A stretch of DNA of 18,252 bases. Origin: JBMOKU01 sp049324315. Lineage in GTDB: Bacteria > Bacillota > Clostridia > Peptostreptococcales > Thermotaleaceae. The stretch lies in the NCBI GenBank assembly GCA_049324315.1, contig JBMOKU010000014.1, forward strand, positions 1 to 18,252. The letters are read 5' to 3'. A program made the translations under genes and the position numbers. Below, piece after piece: positions 6,240-14,111 of this stretch. Each line of letters begins with the position of its first letter. Position 1 is the stretch's first letter. The notes beneath the pieces were generated by a model. The model was not told the origin of the DNA. It searched no databases and saw nothing but the letters and a program-made list of their open reading frames with translations.

Positions 6240-7985
6240 TTATAAATTATTTAAATCAATGAACCCATAACCCCATTTAGAATCAAAGCCTTCTGACCGG
6301 TGCCCAGGGATAGAACTGCGTTCTTTCAGCCAAGCCTTAACTTCTTCCGGGCCCATTGTCGGATCCTTTTCCAGCAATAAAGCAATGACGCCGGAAATAA
6401 AAGGTGTTGCCATGCTGGTTCCTGCCATAACTCTATGATGATCATCAACCTTGAATGCAGGGTTGACGGGAGAATCTTTCGATAGTGCAGAAATAATAAA
6501 TGCACCGGGAGCTGCTACATCCGGTTTTTCTACACTGTTACGCAAAGGCCCTTCACTGCTGAAGCTGGAAATCCCATCTAAATCCTCTGCAAAAGCGCTG
6601 CGTGTCTCTCCGCTGCTATCGGTCCATTGTACCTTTGTGGTGTAGGAAGCAACTGTGACGGCTCTGTGGGCTGCCCCGGGAGAACCAATCTTCATGCTGT
6701 CCTGCATATTGCTATCGGTGAAAATCACATCATCGCTGTAGCTGTCATCCAGTGTCCAAATATCTACACGACCATTCTGAATAGACAATCCACGCAATAA
6801 TAGATGCCAATTGCCAGACGTGATGGATTGTGGTGTGTTTGACGAAGGATAGATTTCAATCCAAATGTTATGATCATTATTTTCAAGGTCCGGCCCTGGT
6901 GTAACGATTCGCACGAATCCTTCCGGTAAATCGTATTCTTTTCTAGGCAGACCACTGGTTATAGGGCCTTGAAAAGGTGTGGTAAATCCTCGGGGAGACC
7001 GAACGGCCACCTCAATCTGATCCGTTCCTGAATACCAGCCATTTAATACCATGGTTCTAACAGGATCCATAGAGGGTGGCACATGAAAACGGACGGTATG
7101 AGTCTTACCCTCAGAAATAAGGGCTTGGGCGTGAATATTATCATTCCCTTCATTACCGGCAGCGCAGCAAACAATGCGTCCCTTGCCGGATAATGTATCG
7201 ATAGTGATGGATAATGGGTCGCTGCCGTCATGGGGGTCAGCATGCCCTCCAAGACTCAGATTGATAACTGCCGGACGGCCAAGGTCTTCAGCAACTCTAA
7301 AAATGTAGTGCAGTCCGTCGATGATATGGCCGGTTTGTAAATCTGACTTAACGATAACAAATTCTGCTTCCGGCGCTATACCGGGATATTTCGCATCATT
7401 ACCGGCGGCAATCCCTGCCACATGGGTGCCATGTCCATCTGTGTCTCTGGATACTTCAAGCAATGATCCGGTCAGCTCAACACCATAATTACCCTCTGCT
7501 ACACCAGGACCGGATATGACTTGATCCCAGATCTTTAGAATTCGTCCTTCAAAGGCTGGATGTTTCGCATCGATGCCACTATCAATGATACCGATAATGA
7601 CATTTTTTCCTGTCCAAGGACTTTGCGAAGGGGGTAAAAGATGTACTTTGTCTCGTGCTGTATCCATCTTAGGCTTTAAAGGATGAGAAGGAATGATACG
7701 ATGAATCGCCGTCTCTTCAGATAATATATCCAGCTTTTCAAGGGGTAAAAATGCCGTACGAATCTGGCCCTTTGGTTGATTTACTTGAATTCCATGGGCC
7801 GCAAGATGATCAAGGGAAGCATTTTCGTCACAATCAATAAGAACGATAACCCTTGGGGGCTTTGAGGTGCCTTCTGTGACGATTAAACCCATTCGTCTTT
7901 CATGAGAGATCAGTCCCCTTACACCTTCTCTTTTATAATCCTCTAGAGCATTGGTCAATCCTGGAGCAATCTTATCATACCTCAT
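6240..7985 (-). CDS. S8 (subtilisin) family serine protease, Csp-like
   Basis: A 581-residue subtilase with an intact catalytic set: D135 (IIDSGID), H185 (GHGTHVAG), oxyanion N278 (AAGNEG) and S524 (GTSMATP). Residues 1-110 form a prodomain; the catalytic fold runs about 125-575. Between N278 and S524 lies a long, beta-rich insert (about residues 285-430), the place and size of the jelly-roll domain of clostridial Csp-type proteases. In Clostridium, Csp proteases activate the spore cortex hydrolase SleC during germination; some members have lost catalytic residues, but this one has not. No secretion signal is seen, so it acts inside the cell, forespore or spore if that analogy holds. The start at 7985 has AAGGAGG nine bases upstream. 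No sleC or other spore gene is adjacent, so the germination role is only an inference. The prodomain-like gene follows in the same operon. Confidence 0.88.
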   Translation of the reverse strand: MRYDKIAPGLTNALEDYKREGVRGLISHERRMGLIVTEGTSKPPRVIVLIDCDENASLDHLAAHGIQVNQPKGQIRTAFLPLEKLDILSEETAIHRIIPSHPLKPKMDTARDKVHLLPPSQSPWTGKNVIIGIIDSGIDAKHPAFEGRILKIWDQVISGPGVAEGNYGVELTGSLLEVSRDTDGHGTHVAGIAAGNDAKYPGIAPEAEFVIVKSDLQTGHIIDGLHYIFRVAEDLGRPAVINLSLGGHADPHDGSDPLSITIDTLSGKGRIVCCAAGNEGNDNIHAQALISEGKTHTVRFHVPPSMDPVRTMVLNGWYSGTDQIEVAVRSPRGFTTPFQGPITSGLPRKEYDLPEGFVRIVTPGPDLENNDHNIWIEIYPSSNTPQSITSGNWHLLLRGLSIQNGRVDIWTLDDSYSDDVIFTDSNMQDSMKIGSPGAAHRAVTVASYTTKVQWTDSSGETRSAFAEDLDGISSFSSEGPLRNSVEKPDVAAPGAFIISALSKDSPVNPAFKVDDHHRVMAGTSMATPFISGVIALLLEKDPTMGPEEVKAWLKERSSIPGHRSEGFDSKWGYGFIDLNNL

Positions 7986-8105
7986 GGTGAATCGCCTCCT
8001 TTTGATGGAAAAAAAATTAAAATATGGTATTATATAGATAATATACTATAAATATAGCAGAGAAAACAAGCAGATAATTATTTTGAAAATAGGAGGGTGA
8101 TAGAG
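7986..8105. promoter_or_regulatory. divergent AT-rich intergenic region
   Basis: This 120-base region separates the divergent protease and nuclease-like genes and carries both ribosome binding sites (AAGGAGG on the minus strand, AGGAGG at 8091-8096 on the plus strand). It is very AT-rich with several overlapping TATA-type hexamers around 8027-8056, so both promoters must lie here. On the minus strand TTGTTT followed after 18 bases by TATATT is the best pair seen. No plus-strand pair is convincing. Confidence 0.4.
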
Positions 8106-8936
8106 ATGTCTTTTATTGCAATCAAAGGAACGTTTCATGTTACCGGATATTCTCCCGATGGTGATTCCATAAGATTTATGGCCCAACGGGAAGAAAATTG
8201 GGGATTGCTTAAGGGGCCCCACGTAAAACAAAATGCAAAGAAACATGTCCAATTACGATTTGAAGGTATTGATACTCTGGAGACCCATTATAAGGGCTTT
8301 CATCAACCAAAAGAATTTGCAGAAAAAGCAACGGACTTCCTTCTAAAACAATTAAATATTAAAAATATCGTATGGAATCGAAGTAGGGTTGAACGAGCGG
8401 ATGATGGTACAGAAGGATATATATTAACCCGCACAACAGAACAAAACAGAAGACCGGTGGCATTTGTCTTTTCCAATAATGTAAATTTTTCTGATGGGGA
8501 AAGTGTTTATTTGGATGTCAAATTAATAAAAAAGAGTATTAACTACAAGCTTGTTCGTGAAGGTCTGGCATATTGTACATTCTATAAGGGGCTTTTTTAT
8601 GATCTAAGAGAAGCGTTGACAAAAGCGGCTTATAAAGCCAGAGAAGAGAATAAAGGATTTTGGCCCTTAGATAAGACAACACTTGGGGTGGAGGTGACAG
8701 GAAGGCAAGCTTTAGAAGAGGAACATATCATCTTACCAAAGTTATTTAGGAGAGTTATGAGCTATTTAGAAAATGGCGGAGACATGAGTGGTTTTATTGA
8801 ATATTTAAAAACTGATCCGGAAGCGGTTTTTATTCTTTCCAATAGCCATTTTACACATTTCCATAATGTCGTTTTTCTAGAAGATAATACCGTCAAATTA
8901 ACCGCAAATCCTGAAGATCTTATTTTCCTAGATTAA
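8106..8936 (+). CDS. staphylococcal nuclease-like (TNase/SNase) protein with C-terminal extension
   Basis: A 276-residue protein. The ATG at 8106 is chosen because AGGAGG (8091-8096) is nine bases upstream; the in-frame GTG at 8097 abuts that site. Residues of about 1-190 match the SNase OB-fold. D20 sits in DGDSIRF, and R51 and E59 are eight apart in LRFEGIDTLE, exactly as the catalytic R35/E43 of the Staphylococcus enzyme. R115/R116 in NRRPVAFVF takes the place of R87. The LVREGLAY and AYKAREENKGFWP segments are family hallmarks. The catalytic residues therefore appear to be kept. Unlike secreted thermonucleases there is no signal peptide, and there are insertions (about 25-48 and 85-135) and an unrecognised 85-residue C-terminal extension. 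It probably acts in the cytoplasm on nucleic acid; the biological target is unknown. Confidence 0.82.
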   Translation: MSFIAIKGTFHVTGYSPDGDSIRFMAQREENWGLLKGPHVKQNAKKHVQLRFEGIDTLETHYKGFHQPKEFAEKATDFLLKQLNIKNIVWNRSRVERADDGTEGYILTRTTEQNRRPVAFVFSNNVNFSDGESVYLDVKLIKKSINYKLVREGLAYCTFYKGLFYDLREALTKAAYKAREENKGFWPLDKTTLGVEVTGRQALEEEHIILPKLFRRVMSYLENGGDMSGFIEYLKTDPEAVFILSNSHFTHFHNVVFLEDNTVKLTANPEDLIFLD

Positions 8937-8956
8937 TGCCATAAAAGTGTATTTCA

Positions 8957-9000
8957 AAGGGATTAACCTTCTTAAGCTAAGGTTAATCCCTTAATTTTTT
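8957..9000 (+). terminator. intrinsic terminator of the SNase-like gene
   Basis: A perfect 14-bp stem (AAGGGATTAACCTT at 8957-8970 with its complement at 8979-8992) and an eight-base loop are followed by TTAATTTTTT. It begins about 20 bases after the stop codon. Confidence 0.92.
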
Positions 9001-9040
9001 AAGGAAATAACTTGCACAAAACTTCTATGGATAACATAAC

Positions 9041-9066
9041 GGTAGGGACGAACAGTGTTCGCCCGC
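9041..9066. repeat. short palindromic repeat core, copy C
   Basis: GGTAGGGACGAACAGTGTTCGC is a near-palindrome (CGAAC-AGT-GTTCG flanked by GGG and CCC). It resembles the GTAGGGG-palindrome-CCG core of copy B (18052-18075) and the GTAGGGG hairpin of copy A (3949-3974). The framing bases are conserved while the palindrome interior differs. It appears to be a solo core of the same dispersed family. Confidence 0.6.
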
Positions 9067-9077
9067 TTTATCCTATC

Positions 9078-9150
9078 CGTAAAAACATGTATCCTTATGC
9101 AGGAAAATATGTTTTTATGACGAATGCTATCTACCAATGTATAGCATCAT
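9078..9150 (+). other. two tandem hairpins in the symporter leader region
   Basis: A first hairpin pairs TAAAAACAT (9080-9088) with ATGTTTTTA (9109-9117), with an inner TCCT/AGGA helix. A second pairs ATGCTAT (9124-9130) with ATAGCAT (9141-9147) around a ten-base loop. They lie 75-145 bases before the first gene of the symporter operon and after the terminator at 8957. They could be part of the transcript leader, an RNA control element, or further degenerate repeat sequence. No known riboswitch pattern was recognised. The rest of the 287-base gap (8937-9223) shows no confident promoter. Confidence 0.4.
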
Positions 9151-9223
9151 TAAGATTTTCAGGATACTAGATGTCAGAACGAGTTTTACACGACGTATTT
9201 TATCAATAAAGTGAGGAATATAG

Positions 9224-9364
9224 ATGATAGACGATCTGATGTATATGGGTCTACCCATGAAAACATGGTTCATGGTGGGTGGGACTTTCGTTATCTCTGC
9301 GCTGCTGCCTTCTATCGTAGCGCTTATCTTAAAACATAAGAAGGTGTTGGATAAAGATGAATAA
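9224..9364 (+). CDS. symporter small accessory protein (46-residue membrane peptide)
   Basis: A 46-residue open frame starting at ATG 9224 with GTGAGG a few bases upstream and ending with TAA at 9362-9364. Its stop region overlaps the symporter start at 9357 by eight bases. The peptide has an acidic, Met-rich N-terminus (MIDDLMYMGLPMK), one hydrophobic helix (about residues 15-37) and a charged C-terminus (KHKKVLDKDE), so it is predicted to be a single-pass membrane protein. Tiny subunits encoded directly before sodium:solute symporters are known in bacteria and archaea, and the NCBI family name symporter small accessory protein fits. The overlap suggests translational coupling and stoichiometric production. 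Its exact effect on transport is unknown. Confidence 0.75.
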   Translation: MIDDLMYMGLPMKTWFMVGGTFVISALLPSIVALILKHKKVLDKDE

Positions 9365-10844
9365 AGCCATTATCTACCTAGTCTACTTTACGCTTTACAC
9401 CGTTATTCTACTGTGGTTCGGCAAAGGTGGATTCAAAAAAACCAACGATCTGAGAGATTTTTTTGTGGCTGGCAACAGCTTAGGATTAATCCCCAGCATT
9501 TTTACCTTTACAGCCACATGGTTTAGTGCCGCATCCATGCAAGGACTGTCCGGGTCCATATATGCCTATGGATATGCTATCATACTATACGCCGTGGTGC
9601 CTTGGTTTATCGGTGCAGCTTTTTTGGTCTCTATTGCTCCCAGATTGAAAGCTTATGATATCTTGACGGTACCTGAGTATTTCAGAATCCGTTATGACAG
9701 CAGGATGCTGCAGGCCATGGGAGGATGCATCATCATCCTTAGCTACACCCTTTATACGATTATTCAAATCAGGGGCTTTGGGGTTGTCATGTCCGAACTT
9801 CTTGATATCAACTATACCTTAGCCATCATACTGGTATATTTGTTTATTGTCTATACCACCTTCGGAGGCTTGTTCTCAGTCACCAAAACAGATGGACTAA
9901 ACTTTGTCCTTATTGTTCTCGGCACCATATTGGCCGCGGTCATGATTCTAAAGAATACCGGGGGCATTGGCAATATACATGAACAGGCAGCATTTATATC
10001 GACGAGACCATTCCCGGATGCGCCATTTATCACAGAAAAAGGAGCACTCCTAGACCCGTTTTCTAAAGGGGTGTATCCACCTTTGATGATCATAACGGGG
10101 TTTTGCGGCTGGGGACTGGGATTGGCGGCCAACCCCCAATATGCCATAAGGATTATATCTGCCAAGAATAAAAAAACGGCTGTAAAGATGATCTGTTATT
10201 CCGTCTTTATCTTAGCCATTCTCTATGTAGGGATATTTGTGATTGGTATGGGGTCAAGGGTGCTGCAGCCGTCCATTGACAGCATTCATTCTGTGGATGA
10301 GGTCTTTCCTTTTATTATTAATAAAGTCATCTATTCTCGACTAAGTGGACTTATTTTGATTGGGATCACGGCGGCGGCAGTTTCTACCGCCAATTCTCAG
10401 CTCCTCATTTTAGCCAGCGGGTTCACCTATGATATATTTAAGAATTTAAAAGGCGCTGATATGGACGATGATAGATTCATCAATCTAAATCGGATTTTTA
10501 TATTGGTAGCCGGAACCATAGCCCTGGTATTATCCATCAATCCGCCAAAAAGCCTGTTGGTTTATGGCGGTCAGATATGGGGTGTTTTTTCAGTAACCTT
10601 TTTACTCCCCTTATATGGAGGCTTGTTCTGGCAGAAAGCCACCAAGGAAGGTGCAGTAGCGTCTTTTCTAGGGGGATTGACTACAATGATTGCGGTTACG
10701 CTGAAATATAGATTTGGAGATGTCAATGCCAACAACATGATCCACCCCGCTTTACCGGGTGTAATCGTGGCTATCCTTCTGTTTTACACCATCAGCAGCT
10801 ATACTTATGGCAGAAAAGGTGATTCTATTGAAACTAGACATTGA
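9357..10844 (+). CDS. sodium:solute symporter (SSS family)
   Basis: A 495-residue, strongly hydrophobic protein with about 13 transmembrane helices and SSS-family landmarks. These include the DLRDFFVAGNSLGLIPS segment after the first helix, the FTATWFSAASMQG stretch of the first core helix, the TVPEYFRIRYDSRML loop, the YTTFGGLFSVTKTDGLN segment, and the sodium-site helix with ITAAAVSTANSQLLILAS. It is an Na+-coupled importer in the inner membrane. The substrate cannot be fixed from sequence; PanF- and proline-type members are the nearest in general look. The ATG at 9357 has AAGGTG ten bases upstream and overlaps the small accessory gene. The histidine kinase gene overlaps its 3' end by 17 bases. 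This arrangement suggests that transport and sensing of the same or related compound are coupled; with the pxp operon downstream, 5-oxoproline or a peptide/amino-acid relative is a reasonable guess. Confidence 0.9.
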   Translation: MNKAIIYLVYFTLYTVILLWFGKGGFKKTNDLRDFFVAGNSLGLIPSIFTFTATWFSAASMQGLSGSIYAYGYAIILYAVVPWFIGAAFLVSIAPRLKAYDILTVPEYFRIRYDSRMLQAMGGCIIILSYTLYTIIQIRGFGVVMSELLDINYTLAIILVYLFIVYTTFGGLFSVTKTDGLNFVLIVLGTILAAVMILKNTGGIGNIHEQAAFISTRPFPDAPFITEKGALLDPFSKGVYPPLMIITGFCGWGLGLAANPQYAIRIISAKNKKTAVKMICYSVFILAILYVGIFVIGMGSRVLQPSIDSIHSVDEVFPFIINKVIYSRLSGLILIGITAAAVSTANSQLLILASGFTYDIFKNLKGADMDDDRFINLNRIFILVAGTIALVLSINPPKSLLVYGGQIWGVFSVTFLLPLYGGLFWQKATKEGAVASFLGGLTTMIAVTLKYRFGDVNANNMIHPALPGVIVAILLFYTISSYTYGRKGDSIETRH

Positions 10845-12597
10845 AAATAAAATTCTGATTCCTTTTATGGTATTGATCATTCTTTCTATTACAAGCTTGG
10901 GCGTTGTATCCTACTGGAATGGATATCGCCTCTTAACAGATAATCAGAAAAAGAACATGAAAGATAATTTGATGGAAAACATTGCATGGGTTGAAACGTT
11001 AAATGAAGAAGTAGAAGATAAAACCCTTTCTTTGGAAGAAGCGAAAGAGAGAGCTGTGGAATATTACACGAAACTAGAGCAGCCGGGATTAGTCATTTTA
11101 GAAAATCATGAGATCCTTATCAATCACTTCCAACCAGGGGATAGTGCCTTACAGAATATCCTTGGTGAGATACAACGAAATGAAAGCAAAGGGATTGTTG
11201 AAACAAAGCAACTGTTTTTTACCTATACAACCTACAACCCGTGGGGATGGACCATGGGGTATGGACTGAACAAAAACATATTTTCTGAAGAGTTGGTAGC
11301 GAGACAAAAGTATAACCTGTTAGTTGTCATCATCTCGCTAATTGTCTCCATGCAAGCAACGATACTCATCGCCTATAATCTTTCCAAGCCCATTAAAATA
11401 TTGGCAGATGCATGCAACCGCATTGCTAAGGGAAATATGGAAGAGAAAATCTTCATCAAAAGAAAAGATGAGATCGGCGTTCTGGCCCATTCCTTTAATA
11501 ACATGATTAGCAAGCTTCAAAAAAACACATCCAAGCTCATGGAAATAAAACAGTTCAACGAAGATATTTTGAGAAATGTGTCTACAGGAATCATTACCAT
11601 TGATAGGAATGGAAATATTATATCGATGAATCATACTGCAGAAGAAATGCTTCAATATGACATTCGATGGCAGGATGGTGATGAAAGGCTGGAAGAAGTT
11701 TTGATTGCCCAGCTGAAGGATACCATAGGCATTGAAAAAACAATTAACCATGTCTATGCTTTTCAAGAGCAGCAAAATAAGGATATGCTTTATTTAGATG
11801 TAACCACATCCTTATTAAAAACAGAAGAACAGCGTATTAGTGGGGCTATATGCAATTTTAACAATATTACGGAGCGAAAGAAAATCGAAAAGAAGATTGA
11901 GCGTGTTAATCGGCTTACATCCGTGGGACAATTGGCGGCAGGCCTGGCCCATGAAATTCGAAATCCCTTGGCTGGCATGAAAACAGGGATGCAGGTACTG
12001 AAAAAAAGGCTGTCTACCCCTGAAGAAGTGTCCAATGAAAATTTGTTCAACGGTGTTTTATATGAAATCGACAGATTAAATAATCTGATCACGGATTTAT
12101 TGGATTTTGCGAAGCCTAGGCTGCCGAACTATGAAGCTGCCAATGTGATGGAAATTTTGCATAAGTCCCTTTATCTCACTAAGAAAGCGGCCACAGAGAA
12201 GCAGATAAAAATAAACATCATGGAAAATGCCAAAAACCTGAATATCTTTGTGGATAAAGGGCAGATCGAGCAAGTTTTTCTAAATATTGTTGCTAATGCC
12301 CTCAGGGCCATGGACCGGAATGGTACATTGAACATTATACTGGAGAATTATTTTTACCAAAAGGGTCAATTTGTGTCTGTGGAATTCCACGATAACGGCT
12401 GCGGTATCGGGCCGGAGGATCTGGAGAAGATATTTGACCCCTTTTATACCACTTATCCACAGGGAACAGGCCTAGGGTTGTCTGTTGTCCACAAGCTGGT
12501 TACCGAAAACAACGGTGAAATCGAAGTGGAAAGCAAGCTAAATATAGGAACCATATTTAAAATAAGATTTCCAATACATGGTGGTGACGTGCAATGA
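10828..12597 (+). CDS. membrane sensor histidine kinase (Cache-like sensor, HAMP, PAS)
   Basis: A 589-residue kinase. The start is TTG at 10828, six bases after AAGGTG (10816-10821), giving the usual short charged lead (MKLDIENK) into the first membrane helix. The in-frame ATG at 10807 is deep in the symporter gene without a site. Order of domains: helix 1 (about 8-28), an extracellular sensor of about 130 residues resembling a single Cache domain, helix 2 (about 163-183), HAMP (about 185-238), PAS (about 242-350), HisKA with phospho-acceptor H375 (AGLAHEIRNP), and HATPase_c. The HATPase_c has an N box (NIVANALRAMD, 486-496), G1 box (DNGCGIG, 522-528), F box (FDPFY, 536-540) and G2 box (GTGLGLS, 546-552). 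It autophosphorylates and passes phosphate to the adjacent NtrC-type regulator, whose ATG overlaps its stop (ATGA). The sensed ligand is probably tied to the symporter substrate. Confidence 0.9.
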   Translation: MKLDIENKILIPFMVLIILSITSLGVVSYWNGYRLLTDNQKKNMKDNLMENIAWVETLNEEVEDKTLSLEEAKERAVEYYTKLEQPGLVILENHEILINHFQPGDSALQNILGEIQRNESKGIVETKQLFFTYTTYNPWGWTMGYGLNKNIFSEELVARQKYNLLVVIISLIVSMQATILIAYNLSKPIKILADACNRIAKGNMEEKIFIKRKDEIGVLAHSFNNMISKLQKNTSKLMEIKQFNEDILRNVSTGIITIDRNGNIISMNHTAEEMLQYDIRWQDGDERLEEVLIAQLKDTIGIEKTINHVYAFQEQQNKDMLYLDVTTSLLKTEEQRISGAICNFNNITERKKIEKKIERVNRLTSVGQLAAGLAHEIRNPLAGMKTGMQVLKKRLSTPEEVSNENLFNGVLYEIDRLNNLITDLLDFAKPRLPNYEAANVMEILHKSLYLTKKAATEKQIKINIMENAKNLNIFVDKGQIEQVFLNIVANALRAMDRNGTLNIILENYFYQKGQFVSVEFHDNGCGIGPEDLEKIFDPFYTTYPQGTGLGLSVVHKLVTENNGEIEVESKLNIGTIFKIRFPIHGGDVQ

Positions 12598-13979
12598 AAA
12601 AGCGGATATTAATCATTGATGATGAAAAGGTACTCTGTATGTCCTTAAAGGAAGGGCTGCAGGACCTGGGATTTGATGTGGATACAGCCTATACAGGAGA
12701 AGAAGGTCTCCGGAAGCTGGCGGGCTTTAAGCCACATGTTATTTTTCTTGATATGAGATTGTCGGAAGAAAGCGGCTTGGAAGTGATCAAGAAAATCAAA
12801 GAAGTGGATAAAGAAGCAGAAGTTATCATTATGACTGCCTATGGAAACATTCAGACAGCAGTAACTGCTATAAAAAACGGGGCCTTTGACTATATTCACA
12901 AACCCTTTGATTTAGATGAAATCCAGCTTTTGATCTCTAAAGCATTAAAAAATATGGAGATGCAGAAAAAGCTTTATCTACTGGAAAAGGAAAAGGAAGA
13001 AAACCATCTTTCCATGATTGGCAAGCATCCCAGTATGAAGGAAATCTATGAAAAAGTCAATATCCTGTCACAAGCCGATGAAGTGACGGTTTTGATACGG
13101 GGAGAAACGGGAACAGGCAAAGAGATTGTTGCCTCTGCCATACACAAAAACAGTGGGCGAAAGGATTCACCTATGCTGAAGATAAACTGCGGAGCCATTC
13201 CCCAGCATCTTGTGGAAAGTGAATTGTTTGGCTTTGAAAAGAATGCATTCACTGGAGCCGGAGCAAGAAAAAAGGGCCTGTTTGAATTAGCCGATGGGGG
13301 AACCGTATTTTTAGATGAAGTAGGGGAACTGCCGTTGGAAATACAAGCAAAACTGCTGCGATTTTTGGAAGAGCGGAAATTTAAGAGAATCGGAGGCTTA
13401 GACGACATTGAAGTAGACATAAGGATCATCGCAGCAACCAATCGGGATCTGGAAAAAGCCATCCAGAAGAAAAAATTTAGAGAAGACCTGTATTATCGTT
13501 TGAATGTTGTACCCATCCATCTTCCGCCGCTGCGGGAGAGGGGGGAAGATATTTTGCTACTGACGGAGTACTTCATAACCGAATACAATAAAAAATTTGG
13601 CAAAAACATAAAAGGAATAACATCCCGTGCAGAGGAGAAGCTTTTCGGGTATCAATGGCCTGGGAATGTAAGAGAGTTAAAGAATATTATAGAGAGAATG
13701 ATCATTCTTTACGACGATGAAACCATTGATCTGCAGCATTTACCCATAGAGATCCAGCAACAGCATCAAAATATGCGGGAGCCTATTCATGAAGAGAATG
13801 AGCTGCAAAATAAACTTTTAAGCGGAAGCTTCTCCTTAGACAATGAAACGCAAAGGATGGAGATGGCATACATACAGCTGGCGCTAAGGCTTTCCCAAGA
13901 CAATTATTCTAAGGCATCTCAGCTATTGGGAATCAGTCGGTTTGCCCTTAAGAGGAAGATGGAAAAGTATTTTGAGTAG
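12594..13979 (+). CDS. NtrC-type sigma-54-dependent response regulator
   Basis: A 461-residue activator with three domains. The receiver (1-120) has the acidic pair D9/D10, phospho-acceptor D53 (FLDMRL), T81 and K103. The AAA+ domain (about 140-375) has Walker A GETGTGKE (170-177), Walker B VFLDEVGE (238-245), and the arginines of FREDLYYRLNV. The C-terminal Fis-type HTH covers about 420-461 (YSKASQLLGISRFALKRKME). The sigma-54 contact loop reads NAFTGA (217-222) where the consensus is GAFTGA, so its first glycine is replaced by asparagine. It needs RpoN and ATP to open promoters. The best target in the window is the sigma-54 promoter at 14112-14127, directly downstream. Its start overlaps the kinase stop by four bases, a normal kinase-regulator pair. 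Confidence 0.94.
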   Translation: MKKRILIIDDEKVLCMSLKEGLQDLGFDVDTAYTGEEGLRKLAGFKPHVIFLDMRLSEESGLEVIKKIKEVDKEAEVIIMTAYGNIQTAVTAIKNGAFDYIHKPFDLDEIQLLISKALKNMEMQKKLYLLEKEKEENHLSMIGKHPSMKEIYEKVNILSQADEVTVLIRGETGTGKEIVASAIHKNSGRKDSPMLKINCGAIPQHLVESELFGFEKNAFTGAGARKKGLFELADGGTVFLDEVGELPLEIQAKLLRFLEERKFKRIGGLDDIEVDIRIIAATNRDLEKAIQKKKFREDLYYRLNVVPIHLPPLRERGEDILLLTEYFITEYNKKFGKNIKGITSRAEEKLFGYQWPGNVRELKNIIERMIILYDDETIDLQHLPIEIQQQHQNMREPIHEENELQNKLLSGSFSLDNETQRMEMAYIQLALRLSQDNYSKASQLLGISRFALKRKMEKYFE

Positions 13980-13991
13980 GTACTGTATAGA

Positions 13992-14030
13992 AATGAGCGT
14001 TTTTGCACATGATTTGCGAAAACGCTCATT
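13992..14030. promoter_or_regulatory. candidate upstream activator site (or terminator-like hairpin)
   Basis: A perfect 12-bp inverted repeat, AATGAGCGTTTT (13992-14003) with AAAACGCTCATT (14019-14030), separated by 15 bases. It starts 12 bases after the regulator's stop and lies about 110-145 bases before the predicted sigma-54 transcription start, a normal distance for an NtrC-family enhancer site. The loop and flank hold further related bits (TTTGCACATG and the near-inverse CATGTGCGAAA at 14034-14044). There is no T run after the stem, which argues against a simple terminator. Both readings remain possible. Confidence 0.55.
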
Positions 14031-14111
14031 ATTCATGTGCGAAATCGAACAATTGGTGGAAAATTCAAATAATTATGCTGCGAAATACAGTAAAGATGTC
14101 ATTCATGGTAC

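Noticed and set aside
9003..9015. Possible second sigma-54 promoter (AAGG...CTTGCA) before the symporter operon
   Set aside because: GG and GC are nine bases apart instead of ten and the -24 half is poor.
11338..11775. 145-residue minus-strand open frame opposite the histidine kinase gene
   Set aside because: It is a shadow of the kinase HAMP/PAS coding sequence with no ribosome binding site.
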